DNA of 64,000 nucleotides, from assembly GCA_023396225.1 (NCBI GenBank), contig JAEWWT010000013.1, forward strand, positions 38,181 through 102,180, in the 5' to 3' direction. The notes below the pieces were generated by a model that made no database searches, had not been told where the DNA came from, and saw nothing but the letters and a program-made list of their open reading frames with translations. This document shows positions 26,443 to 35,098 of this stretch, in pieces. The position numbers and the translations under genes are program-made. The stretch's first letter is position 1, and every line of letters starts with the position of its first letter. This DNA is from Bacillota bacterium. Lineage in GTDB: Bacteria > Bacillota > Clostridia > Oscillospirales > Ruminococcaceae.

Positions 26443-27472
26443 TACTGAGTTAAAAAATAATATAAAAGCAGGTAAGTTTGATAACGTGTATCTGTTCTAT
26501 GGTAAGAATGTTTTTGCTATTGAACAAAGCACAAAACTACTTGTGTCAAAGCTTGTTCAGAAAGACAGTGAAGCATATAATCTTCATAAATTTGAGGGCA
26601 AAAGTATCAGTCTGAATGAGTTGTCAGATGCCGCTGAATCACTTCCTTTTTTTTCTGATCATTTATGCTGCACAATATGCGATCTTAACTGTGATTCTTT
26701 AAGTGCAGATCAGATTAAGCAGTTGTCAGAAATATTATCAGGTCTGCCTGAATCATCAGTTGTAGTTATCTATAATATTTCTGTTGATATAACTGACGGG
26801 AAGCGTTATCCTACTGCAAAGAACAAGAAAATTGTTGATCTTGTTTCTAAAATTGGTACTGTTTGCTGTTTTTCCAACAAAACATCAAATGACTTGTCCA
26901 AAGATATAATAACAAAGGTTTCAAAGAATAATTGTTCTATATCTAAAAAGGATGCCGTTTATCTCGCTGATCTGTGTTTATGCAATGCACAGATTATCAG
27001 TAACGAAATAGATAAGCTTGTTTCATATGCTGAAAATTCAGAAATAACACTGGAAATGATAAATCAACTTTGTCCGAAGCAGATTGAAGCTGCAGCATTT
27101 GACCTTGCAAAAGCCATTGCCAGAAGAGATAGAAGAAAAGCTATTGTATTGTTAAAAGATCTGCTTGATACAAAAGTTGAACCGATTACAATTCTTTATG
27201 CAATAACATCTAATATATTAGATTTATATCGTGCAAGGGTTGCAATAAATAACAGGAAAAGTATAGATGATGTCATTGTGGATTTTAATTATCCAAAAAA
27301 TATGAGCTTCAGAGTAGGAAATGCTTTTAGAGATGTTACTGATATGTCAGTTTCACACCTTAGAGAGTGTGTAAGTATTTTAACGCTTACGGACATATCA
27401 ATGAAATCACTTAAAACCGATAAGCAGATATTATTGGAGGAAGCGATTATCAAAATGATGTCTGGCAATTAA
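26426..27472 (+). CDS. holA: DNA polymerase III subunit delta
   Basis: 348-residue clamp-loader subunit that opens the beta clamp. The typical N-terminus YLFYGKNVFAIEQ, the middle QIISNEIDKLVSYA helix and the C-terminal domain with FDLAKAIARRDRRKAIVLL are visible. ATG 26426 has GGAGG nine bases upstream; the preceding TTG 26423 is less likely. In Bacillus comEC-holA are also adjacent. Confidence 0.92.
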   Translation: MGIITDTELKNNIKAGKFDNVYLFYGKNVFAIEQSTKLLVSKLVQKDSEAYNLHKFEGKSISLNELSDAAESLPFFSDHLCCTICDLNCDSLSADQIKQLSEILSGLPESSVVVIYNISVDITDGKRYPTAKNKKIVDLVSKIGTVCCFSNKTSNDLSKDIITKVSKNNCSISKKDAVYLADLCLCNAQIISNEIDKLVSYAENSEITLEMINQLCPKQIEAAAFDLAKAIARRDRRKAIVLLKDLLDTKVEPITILYAITSNILDLYRARVAINNRKSIDDVIVDFNYPKNMSFRVGNAFRDVTDMSVSHLRECVSILTLTDISMKSLKTDKQILLEEAIIKMMSGN

Positions 27473-27484
27473 GGAAGTGATAAT

Positions 27485-28078
27485 TTGATTCATATTGATC
27501 AGGCTGTAATTGTAGAAGGAAAATATGACAAAATTAAGTTGTCGTCTATAATTGATGCTATAATAATTCCAACACATGGATTTTCAATTTTTAAAGATAA
27601 AGAACAAGTTGAATTTATACGATACTTAGCCAAAAATAAGGGAATAATAATTCTTACTGATTCAGATTCTTCCGGATTTAAAATCAGAAATTACATTAAG
27701 GGCTGTATATCAGATGGTAAAATAATTAATGTATACATTCCTGATATTTTCGGAAAGGAAAAAAGAAAGCTTGCTCCCTCAAAAGAAGGAAAGCTTGGAG
27801 TTGAAGGTATTGATAAAGATGTTATAATAAATGCTTTTAATAAAGCAGGGGTAGGACTTACTCAGAGTTTTTCGGAAGGTAAAGAGGAAGTTTCAAGAGT
27901 TGATTTATTTGAAATAGGTCTTATGGGGCGAGATAATTCCTGCGCAATGAGAAAATTGCTTCTAAAAAAAATGGGCTTACCTGAACTTTTATCTACCACT
28001 TCAATGCTGCAAATCATTAATACGACAATGAGTAGAGAAGATTTCTTTGCCTTTGTGAACTCAAAGGATTTTGAATAA
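27485..28078 (+). CDS. Toprim protein, ribonuclease M5-like
   Basis: 197 residues: an N-terminal Toprim domain with VVEGKxD-like AVIVEGKYDKIKL (residues 6-19) and ILTDSDSSGFKIRNYI (about 58-73), carrying the glutamate and DxD acidic residues, then a DUF4093-type C-terminus with KRKLAPSKEGKLGVEGID. Ribonuclease M5 trims 5S rRNA precursor in Firmicutes; this is a relative that may do the same, though the classical rnmV usually sits near ksgA. The start is TTG, after AAGGAAG. The gene follows holA by 12 bases. Confidence 0.8.
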   Translation: MIHIDQAVIVEGKYDKIKLSSIIDAIIIPTHGFSIFKDKEQVEFIRYLAKNKGIIILTDSDSSGFKIRNYIKGCISDGKIINVYIPDIFGKEKRKLAPSKEGKLGVEGIDKDVIINAFNKAGVGLTQSFSEGKEEVSRVDLFEIGLMGRDNSCAMRKLLLKKMGLPELLSTTSMLQIINTTMSREDFFAFVNSKDFE

Positions 28079-28094
28079 CTAACCGGAGGAATGT

Positions 28095-29498
28095 ATGGTT
28101 TTTTCTAGTTTAACATTTATATACTTTTTTTTGCCAATAGTGTTACTTGTATATTTTATTGTTCCTGATAAATTTCGCAACCTGGTAATCTTGGTATCAG
28201 GTCTGTTCTTTTATGCATGGGGCGAACCAGTTTATGTATTAATAATGATTCTGTCAACGGTAATCGACTATACTGCAGGTCGCCTTATTCATTACTTTGA
28301 TAAGAATAATAAAAAGCGTACAGCTTGCCTGTTGGTATCTGTAATCATGAACATTGGACTGCTTGCAGTTTTTAAATATAGTTCCTTCCTTATTGGAATT
28401 ATAAATTCTATTTTCAAAACAAATATACAAGACCCTCAGCTTCCTCTTCCAATTGGTATATCATTTTATACATTCCAGAGTATGTCCTACACAATTGACA
28501 TGTACCTTAGAAATATAAAGGTTCAGAAAAATATTATCAGTTTTACTTCTTACGTAACATTGTTCCCACAGATTGTTGCAGGACCAATTGTAAGATATGA
28601 TGATGTTGCAAAGGAACTTGATAGCAGAACAGTAACAGTATCAAAAGTAAGCGAAGGAATAGGCAAGTTCTTGAAGGGTCTTGCAAAGAAAGTACTTCTT
28701 GCTAATAATATTGGTCTTGTTTGGACTGCTGTAAAAGCAATGGATTACACACATATTTCAGCCGGGACAGCATGGCTTGGTATTCTCGCATTTACATTTC
28801 AGATTTATTTTGACTTCTCAGGTTATTCTGATATGGCTGTCGGACTTGGCAAAATGCTTGGATTTAATTTTCCGATTAACTTTGATCACCCCTATATTTC
28901 AAAGAGTATAACTGAGTTTTGGCGAAGATGGCATATCACACTTGGATCATGGTTCAGGTCATATGTTTATATACCTCTTGGAGGCAACAGAAACGGAACT
29001 TTCAAGACTATTAGAAACCTAATAATTGTTTGGGCACTTACAGGTTTATGGCATGGTGCAAGCTGGAACTTTATTCTATGGGGTTTGTATTTCGGTGTTC
29101 TGATAATAATTGAACGTCTTGGATGGGGTAAATTACTTGAAAAGCTGCCTGCTGCAGTGAGTAGACTATATTCTTTTGTTCTTGTTGTTTTTGGATGGGT
29201 ATTATTTGATATAGATACTTTACCGAATGCATGGAGTTTCTTTAAGGCTATGTTTGGCGCAAATGGCGCTTTGTACGATAATACAACAAATTATCTGCTC
29301 ATTTCAAATATAATTATATTCATAATCTGCATTTTTGCTTCTACGAATTTATATACGGATAATATTAACAAAATTAAGGAAAAGAAAACAGGTATAATAA
29401 CCTATCTTGCCCCTGCCGTACAATTGATTATGCTTCTTGTTTGTACGGCATATCTTGTTGATGCAACATATAATCCGTTCTTGTATTTTAGATTTTAA
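28095..29498 (+). CDS. MBOAT family membrane-bound O-acyltransferase
   Basis: 467-residue polytopic acyltransferase of the AlgI/DltB/PatA type, which moves acetyl groups across the membrane to surface polysaccharides or peptidoglycan. About ten or more hydrophobic segments are visible. The catalytic histidine lies in TGLWHGASWNF (about residue 315-325), and the family stretch ITEFWRRWHITLGSWFRSYVYIPLGGNR is present. GGAGGA precedes ATG 28095. Followed by the DHHW-protein gene, its usual partner for O-acetylation. Confidence 0.92.
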   Translation: MVFSSLTFIYFFLPIVLLVYFIVPDKFRNLVILVSGLFFYAWGEPVYVLIMILSTVIDYTAGRLIHYFDKNNKKRTACLLVSVIMNIGLLAVFKYSSFLIGIINSIFKTNIQDPQLPLPIGISFYTFQSMSYTIDMYLRNIKVQKNIISFTSYVTLFPQIVAGPIVRYDDVAKELDSRTVTVSKVSEGIGKFLKGLAKKVLLANNIGLVWTAVKAMDYTHISAGTAWLGILAFTFQIYFDFSGYSDMAVGLGKMLGFNFPINFDHPYISKSITEFWRRWHITLGSWFRSYVYIPLGGNRNGTFKTIRNLIIVWALTGLWHGASWNFILWGLYFGVLIIIERLGWGKLLEKLPAAVSRLYSFVLVVFGWVLFDIDTLPNAWSFFKAMFGANGALYDNTTNYLLISNIIIFIICIFASTNLYTDNINKIKEKKTGIITYLAPAVQLIMLLVCTAYLVDATYNPFLYFRF

Positions 29499-29585
29499 GA
29501 TAAGGATATTACGTTGTTTGTTCATTGATTCAAACAAATATAGCTTTGATTAACTAGGACAAATGGCTCAAAGGAATGATTATTT

Positions 29586-30737
29586 ATGAGTGAAAATAGT
29601 AACAGCAAAATCAATCTTATAAATTGCATATTGTTTTTTGCTGTTTTAGTAACGTTTCCTATAATGACAATTATACTGCCAAAGGACAGCTTTTCTAATG
29701 TTGAAAACAGAAATTTGCAAAGTATTCCGAAAGCTTCTGCTGAAAATATTAAATCAAGAAAGTATATGAATAATCTTGAAACATATATTGCGGATCATTT
29801 TTCTGGACGAAGTAATTGGATAAAGCTTAAATCCGGACTTGATATAACTATAGGAAAAAGAGAGCGAAACAATATTTATATATTGAATGACAGACTGATT
29901 GAAAAGATTAAAGTTCCTAATTATGAACTGATAGATAAAAGCATATCAGGTATTAACAAATTTTATGAAGATAACAATTTACCTGTATATGTTATGATTG
30001 CTCCGACATCAGCTGATATATATAAGGATAATGCTCCTTACAATGCGGATACAGTTGATCTTAAGGAAATGAAGGATTATGTTTATAGTAACCTTAATCC
30101 AGGTATTGAAACAATAGATATTTATTCAGATATGGTGGAGCAGAAAGATAATTATATCTATTACAGAACTGATCACCACTGGACTTCTTTCGGTGCATAT
30201 CTTGCTTATTCTGAAGCTGGAAAAAAGATGGGATACACGCCTGTTTCTCTTGATTCTTATGATATTGAACATGCAAGTACCGATTTTCTTGGAACATTTT
30301 ATTCTAAAACGCTGTATGATAAAATTACGCCTGATATTCTTGATATATATCACTGCAATGGTGATTATAAAGTTACAAGTGTTGAAGTCAGCAAGACATT
30401 CGGAGAACCACCTGAAGTATTCGATGATATTTACTTCATAGAATTCCTTGATAAAAAGGATAAGTACTCTGTGTTCACAGGTACAAATCAGCCAATTGTT
30501 ACAATTAAAACTAATTGTCCGGGACCAAAGCTTCTAATTTTAAAGGATTCATATGCGCACAGCTTTGTTCCTTTCCTTACACAGCACTATTCTGAAATCA
30601 CAATGTTTGACTTAAGATATGTTCAGATCTCCTACAAGGACATTATTGATGTTTCTGAATATGATAAAGTTTTATTTTTGTACAATTCATCAACATTTTC
30701 AACTGATGAAAATATAAAAAAGCTTAATTATAAATAA
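29586..30737 (+). CDS. DHHW family / AlgX-like SGNH acyl-transfer protein
   Basis: 383 residues: an N-terminal signal anchor (about 11-34), then an extracellular SGNH-hydrolase-like domain. The DHHW motif is at about residues 196-199 in YRTDHHWTSFGAYLAY, with a second conserved loop LLILKDSYAHSFVPFL near 316-331 that holds the catalytic serine. With the upstream MBOAT protein it is expected to acylate an exported polysaccharide; neither substrate nor glycan genes are in the window. Confidence 0.88.
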   Translation: MSENSNSKINLINCILFFAVLVTFPIMTIILPKDSFSNVENRNLQSIPKASAENIKSRKYMNNLETYIADHFSGRSNWIKLKSGLDITIGKRERNNIYILNDRLIEKIKVPNYELIDKSISGINKFYEDNNLPVYVMIAPTSADIYKDNAPYNADTVDLKEMKDYVYSNLNPGIETIDIYSDMVEQKDNYIYYRTDHHWTSFGAYLAYSEAGKKMGYTPVSLDSYDIEHASTDFLGTFYSKTLYDKITPDILDIYHCNGDYKVTSVEVSKTFGEPPEVFDDIYFIEFLDKKDKYSVFTGTNQPIVTIKTNCPGPKLLILKDSYAHSFVPFLTQHYSEITMFDLRYVQISYKDIIDVSEYDKVLFLYNSSTFSTDENIKKLNYK

Positions 30738-30754
30738 TAGCAAATATATAAAAA

Positions 30755-30955
30755 CTGTTCCTGCCTGTTCTTATGTAGCCAAAAAATTGTTTTGGCATAA
30801 ACTAAGATAGGCAGGGTTAATACCAGGTCGTTAAACTAAAGTGGTATGAAAATACCTGTAGGGGAGCTTTAGTTATTTATCTGATTAATACCTTGCTTCA
30901 TATAAATTTTGCCTTACGAATTAATCCGGCGCTGATTCGTAAGGCATTTTATTTT
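30755..30955 (+). ncRNA. Candidate structured RNA with terminator
   Basis: A 200-base non-coding stretch with nested base-pairing: a hairpin 30760-30815 (CCTGCCT with AGGCAGG, inner GCCAAAA with TTTTGGC); a stem AACTAAAG (30834-30841) with CTTTAGTT (30867-30874) enclosing GGTAT-GAAA-ATACC (30843-30856), a GNRA tetraloop; two copies of TTAATACC at 30817 and 30885; and a terminator TGCCTTACGAAT/ATTCGTAAGGCA followed by TTTTATTTTG (30910-30955). No promoter is clear, so it may be the 3' region of the upstream transcript. Not assignable to a known RNA family by eye. Confidence 0.4.
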
Positions 30956-30972
30956 GTTATTACATACCAATA

Positions 30973-31006
30973 GAAATCAGCAGGAAGTAGTTCTCCTGCT
31001 GATTTC
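30973..31006 (-). terminator. Hairpin downstream of spoIVA
   Basis: GAAATCAGCAGGA and TCCTGCTGATTTC form a perfect 13-base-pair stem with an 8-base loop, 17 bases after the spoIVA stop on the minus strand. The tail lacks a long T-run, so it may act with a partner or as an end-protecting hairpin. Confidence 0.5.
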
Positions 31007-31023
31007 TGAATGTCTAGCATGGA

Positions 31024-32502
31024 TTAAAGAATGAAGCAGATTAGACCGCCACAGCCTTCGTTTATAATTCTCTCGAGGGTTTCCTGAAGTTTAAGCCTTG
31101 CATCTATTGGCATACGGTATAATTTATTGTGAAGTCCTTCATTGACAAGCTCATGAAGTGATTTCCCGAAGATATTTGATTCCCATATTTTCTGAGGATT
31201 CTCCTCAAACTCATTAAGCATATACATTACAAGTTCTTCAGACTGCTTTTCTGAACCGACTATAGGATTTATTTCTGTAATAATGTTTGCTTTCATCAAA
31301 TGGATAGACGGGGCAGATGCACGAAGTTTAACGCCATATTTTCCGCCTTGCTTTACTATTTCAGGTTCTTCAAGAGCAAGTTCGTCAATTGTAGGCATAA
31401 CTATGCCATAGCCTGTTGCTTCAACTTCGGAAAGTGCATTCTGAATTTTATTGTATTCTTTCTTAACAAATACAAATTCCTTCATCAATGGCATAAGATC
31501 ACTTTCACTGTGAATTTCAATTCCTGTTTCCTCACCGAGTACTTTATAGAACAAATCACCATTGAGATTAATGCATATTGATGTGCAGCCTTTACCAAGG
31601 TCAATCTGGCAAACATTTGCGTCAGATATATGATTACACTTTTTGATGTTACTAATTATATTGTCCATGTCCCTGACATAATGCATATCATTAACAGATC
31701 CTCTAATTGTATCAAATATTTCATTCTTCAGCCAGTGACCTTTATTGAGAGATGTAATCCATTTTGGCATTGATATGTTTATTTCCTTAATAGGGAATGC
31801 ATAAAGAATGCTAGTCAGAATGGTATTTATATCATCCTCGTTTAGTGCGAGACAATTAACTGGCATAACAGGGGAGTTGTATTTGATGCTCATATGTTCA
31901 GCTGTAGCTCTGCTTTCAGCAGAATTAGGATTAACACAGTTCATCAAAATTACAAATGGCTTGTTGATTGCCTGCAACTCTTCAATTACTCTTGCTTCTG
32001 CATTTTCATATTCATGACGAGGAATATCAGAAATGCTTCCGTCGGTTGTAATTACAAGTCCGATGGTTGAATGATCCTGAATAACCTTTTGAGTGCCTAC
32101 TTCCGCAGCCATATTGAATGGAATTTCTTCATCAAACCATGGAGTTCTTACCATTCTGGGCATTTCATTTTCAATATATCCAATAGAGCTTGGAACTATG
32201 TATCCAACGCAGTCAATCATCCTAACATTAAATTTAGCTTTGTTGTTAAGAGATACTTCAACTGCATCCTCAGGAATAAACTTTGGTTCAGTTGTCATGA
32301 TTGTTTTTCCGGCAGATGACTGCGGAAGCTCATCAATTGCACGCTCTCTTCTGTAATCGCTGGTTATGTTAGGGATAACGAGTGTTTCCATAAAGCGCTT
32401 GATAAAAGTGGACTTACCGGTTCTTACAGGTCCGACAACACCGATATAAATATCGCCGTCTGTTCTTTGGGCAATATCACAATAAATATCATTATTCGTC
32501 AT
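31024..32502 (-). CDS. spoIVA: Stage IV sporulation protein A, coat basement ATPase
   Basis: 492-residue cytoskeletal ATPase that polymerises on the forespore surface and anchors the coat, the same length as the Bacillus protein. Walker A GPVRTGKSTFIKRF is at about residues 24-37 and the switch-like segment MIDCVGYIVPSS near 95. The C-terminal tail anchors to the membrane via SpoVM in relatives; no spoVM is annotated here. It is 21 bases downstream of sipL on the same strand, forming one transcript. Confidence 0.96.
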   Translation of the reverse strand: MTNNDIYCDIAQRTDGDIYIGVVGPVRTGKSTFIKRFMETLVIPNITSDYRRERAIDELPQSSAGKTIMTTEPKFIPEDAVEVSLNNKAKFNVRMIDCVGYIVPSSIGYIENEMPRMVRTPWFDEEIPFNMAAEVGTQKVIQDHSTIGLVITTDGSISDIPRHEYENAEARVIEELQAINKPFVILMNCVNPNSAESRATAEHMSIKYNSPVMPVNCLALNEDDINTILTSILYAFPIKEINISMPKWITSLNKGHWLKNEIFDTIRGSVNDMHYVRDMDNIISNIKKCNHISDANVCQIDLGKGCTSICINLNGDLFYKVLGEETGIEIHSESDLMPLMKEFVFVKKEYNKIQNALSEVEATGYGIVMPTIDELALEEPEIVKQGGKYGVKLRASAPSIHLMKANIITEINPIVGSEKQSEELVMYMLNEFEENPQKIWESNIFGKSLHELVNEGLHNKLYRMPIDARLKLQETLERIINEGCGGLICFIL

Positions 32503-32523
32503 TTTAATTTACCTCCAAACATT

Positions 32524-34074
32524 TCAGACTATTGGAATAAGTATCATACCTTGTTCTGCAATTATGTCATCTGCCAGATTGTTTTCCTCCATAATTGCAT
32601 TAATAGAAGTACAATACTTCTTAGCAATTTCCCATAAGTCTTCTTTTGCTTCTGCAAAATACAGCCTTAATGCATAATCGCCGTCTTTTTCAACGGGAGC
32701 ATTTTCATTTACAATGATATCCGTAAGGGCGTTCATATATATATTATTGCTGATGATTCCTGAAACTTTTATCTCAACTTTTGCTTCAACAGTACTGTTG
32801 GATGTAAGATTATATGAACATGTAACTGGCATTATTTTTAGGTCGGCAACAGAATTATCTGTAATGCTGTCACAGCTCACGCTGATTTCAAAAGGTTCTT
32901 CTTTTTCCATTACTACCGGAGCGCCGTCACTGTTACGAGCAAATACTGTGTATATAGCATTGCCATTTATAATAGCCTGTTTTCCTGCTGCATCAATTTT
33001 AGTTGTATAGCCATTCAAGTTGCACCATACATCGTATATGCAGTCAAGTTCTCCGTCTTTATAATCTACAGCTCCCTTTATTACCTGAGAGCAAGCAATA
33101 TATTTTGGTGATAATTCTACCTTAATGTCTGATGTCTGGGATTCAGTTTGATATTGAGTTGAGAATTGATCTGTTGCAATATCAACTGTAGATAGCATCT
33201 GTGCAGAAACACTAATTAACAGCATAGCAGTGCAGTCAATAACTTTTGATTCATTGTATCCATCTGATTTAGGATTCAAATCACAGGATAAAACGTCAGC
33301 ATCAACAATGCAGTCAAATCTTTCATCAATGCCTTCAAGCTCAATAATCTGAGAAAACGGCAAGGTGAATTGCATGGACTCAATACCATCAACAGAATCT
33401 TTCATGCAGGTATAAAGCATACTAATAAGTATTTCGCCTTTAGCAACAAGTTTGTTAGCAATAACCTTTTTGTCAGTGGATGTTATTACTGCATCACTTC
33501 TTATAATGCTCATTACAGAAGGCTTTGAGACACCAAGATCAAATTCATCTGTAATAGTAGCACGTTTTGTGGTAAATAGCTTGTTGGTAGGGTATGTAAC
33601 AGGCTTTTTGCGCAGTTGGATGTTCATACCGAAAGCATCTGAAATAACATTCCTATTGCATATGTCTGTTACATTTAATTTAATTGAAATTGCACCACGA
33701 ACATCAACTCTGCGCTGATTAACAGCACGGCAGTTAATGTAGTCTGTTTTAGGAATAATACATACCTTTGGTTTTGTACCTGCACGTCCAAGTTCAACTG
33801 TCTTAGTATAATTAAGCTTTTGATCAAGTACCTGAAGGGTGTTGCTTTGCTCCGAACAATACATAATACGCAAACACACCGACAACTCATAATTAAGCTT
33901 ATCACCATTAATGCAGTATGAAACTATTTTGGGAGTAGTAATACACTTGACAATTTTAAAAATTTCAGGATAATAATCAGGCAACACATAATCCAGCTCC
34001 ACCGCCTGTTCCTGAGAACCATCAAATATTACTTCTGACGTAGTTATTTCTTCTCTGTTCAATTTAAAGTCCAT
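32524..34074 (-). CDS. sipL: SipL-like coat morphogenetic protein (DUF3794 repeats + LysM)
   Basis: 516 residues: repeated DUF3794/SPOCS domains over about residues 1-440 and a C-terminal LysM domain (about 465-514, DLWEIAKKYCTSINAIMEENN). This matches clostridial SipL, the functional counterpart of Bacillus SpoVID, whose LysM domain binds SpoIVA. Adjacency to spoIVA in one operon supports the call. AAGGAGG precedes ATG. The promoter region upstream carries a sigma-E-like element. Confidence 0.9.
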   Translation of the reverse strand: MDFKLNREEITTSEVIFDGSQEQAVELDYVLPDYYPEIFKIVKCITTPKIVSYCINGDKLNYELSVCLRIMYCSEQSNTLQVLDQKLNYTKTVELGRAGTKPKVCIIPKTDYINCRAVNQRRVDVRGAISIKLNVTDICNRNVISDAFGMNIQLRKKPVTYPTNKLFTTKRATITDEFDLGVSKPSVMSIIRSDAVITSTDKKVIANKLVAKGEILISMLYTCMKDSVDGIESMQFTLPFSQIIELEGIDERFDCIVDADVLSCDLNPKSDGYNESKVIDCTAMLLISVSAQMLSTVDIATDQFSTQYQTESQTSDIKVELSPKYIACSQVIKGAVDYKDGELDCIYDVWCNLNGYTTKIDAAGKQAIINGNAIYTVFARNSDGAPVVMEKEEPFEISVSCDSITDNSVADLKIMPVTCSYNLTSNSTVEAKVEIKVSGIISNNIYMNALTDIIVNENAPVEKDGDYALRLYFAEAKEDLWEIAKKYCTSINAIMEENNLADDIIAEQGMILIPIV

Positions 34075-34100
34075 AAATATATCCTCCTTGTCTGCTGTTC

Positions 34101-34131
34101 ATTTTACGCAGTAACTATGATAACTATATTC
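34101..34131 (-). promoter_or_regulatory. Candidate sigma-E promoter of sipL-spoIVA
   Basis: On the minus strand GAATATA (34131-34125) matches the sigma-E -35 consensus at 7 of 7 positions and CGTAAAAT (34108-34101) matches the -10 (CATACAAT) at 6 of 8, with a 16-base spacer, slightly longer than usual. It lies 27 bases upstream of the sipL ATG, consistent with mother-cell expression. Confidence 0.4.
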
Positions 34132-34234
34132 TTGATTAAAAGCTTGTATGCATTAGTTACTTAATATATATTAAAAGATATAACAAATATTCTGATATTA
34201 GAATAAAATTGTATAGAATTTCGAAAAAAATATG

Positions 34235-34263
34235 TTGACATGCATGCAATATAGTGATATAAT
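34235..34263 (+). promoter_or_regulatory. Sigma-A promoter of tRNA-Leu
   Basis: TTGACA (34235-34240), a 17-base spacer and TATAAT (34258-34263): both hexamers are exact consensus, 16 bases before the tRNA. Confidence 0.9.
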
Positions 34264-34279
34264 AATTAAGTCAATTAAA

Positions 34280-34364
34280 GCGAGTGTGCTGGAATAGGCA
34301 GACAGGCACGTTTGAGGGGCGTGTGTCGATAGACGTATGGGTTCAAGTCCCATTACTCGCACCA
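34280..34364 (+). tRNA. tRNA-Leu (anticodon GAG)
   Basis: 85-base class II tRNA. Acceptor GCGAGTG pairs with TACTCGC, the discriminator is A and the CCA end is encoded. The anticodon stem CACGT/GCGTG encloses TTGAGGG, giving anticodon GAG. A variable arm (TGTCGATAGACG) and T-arm ATGGG-TTCAAGT-CCCAT follow. Reads CTC and CTT leucine codons. Confidence 0.95.
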
Positions 34365-34370
34365 GATATT

Positions 34371-34412
34371 AAAAGCCGTAAGTAACATTTATTTGTTGCT
34401 TACGGCTTTTAA
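34371..34412 (+). terminator. Terminator of tRNA-Leu
   Basis: AAAAGCCGTAAGTAACA, loop TTTATT, TGTTGCTTACGGCTTTT: a 17-base-pair stem with one G-U pair, starting six bases after the CCA end. Confidence 0.9.
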
Positions 34413-34417
34413 GTTAT

Positions 34418-34462
34418 AAAATAAGGTATGCACTTCAAAAGATGAAGTGCATACCTTATTTT
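34418..34462 (-). terminator. Terminator of the HxlR gene
   Basis: A perfect 20-base-pair stem (34418-34437 with 34443-34462) around a 5-base loop, overlapping the last base of the HxlR stop codon. The minus-strand side ends in a T-rich run, so it stops transcription of that gene. Confidence 0.85.
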
Positions 34463-34836
34463 TATTCCACATCTTGCTTTGTAGAGCCTGCTTTATATAA
34501 GCTCATGTACTCTTCAGCCCAGTCCTCCATACTGTCAATAATAGGTATAAATTTTTTCCCTATTTCAGTTAAACTGTAATCAACTCTTAATGGAACTTCG
34601 TTATAAACTGTCCTTATAATGATATGATCGTTTTCAAGAGAACGAAGATGCTGTGTAAGCATTTTTTGCGTTAGCGTAGGATCTTCAAACGCTTTTTTCA
34701 GTTCTCCGAATCTCATAGTTTCATAGCGAGCAAGAAACCATATTATAGACATTTTCCATTTTCCAAACATGATTTTTTGTGTTAGAAGAAGCGGACATTC
34801 TTCTTCATCTGATATAACATCATTATTATCATTCAT
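34462..34836 (-). CDS. HxlR family transcriptional regulator
   Basis: 124-residue winged-helix regulator. The HxlR pattern is clear: CPLLLTQKIMFGKWKMSIIWFL, then RFGELKKAFEDPTLTQKMLTQHLRSLE as the recognition region and RVDYSLTEIGK as the wing. ATG 34836 has GAGGTG upstream; the frame extends to TTG 34854 without need. Divergent from the aldo-keto reductase gene at 35099, so it probably regulates it; HxlR members often sense aldehydes or redox stress. Confidence 0.9.
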   Translation of the reverse strand: MNDNNDVISDEEECPLLLTQKIMFGKWKMSIIWFLARYETMRFGELKKAFEDPTLTQKMLTQHLRSLENDHIIIRTVYNEVPLRVDYSLTEIGKKFIPIIDSMEDWAEEYMSLYKAGSTKQDVE

Positions 34837-35098
34837 TGTAAACACCTCTGTCAATAGTTACTTTAATGTAAGTATACCACATTATAGTGCCTACTTGCAA
34901 GATTTTTACTACTATGTTATTCTATATACATAAGAATTTTCCGGAAAAATTCATTATTTACTCTTTTTATAATCGTTTACAGAGTATAAGAGAAAATCAT
35001 TGGTTAAAGTTTTTATTTTCAGATTGCGACCAAGAATTATATTGGAAAACTGCAGTTGTTTTGAAAATACAAAACTTAAGAAAGGAATGGGTATTAAT

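Noticed and set aside
30755..30955. Assignment to SRP RNA, 6S or tmRNA
   Set aside because: Short matches (CCAGGTC) exist but the conserved loops of SRP and the central bubble of 6S are missing.
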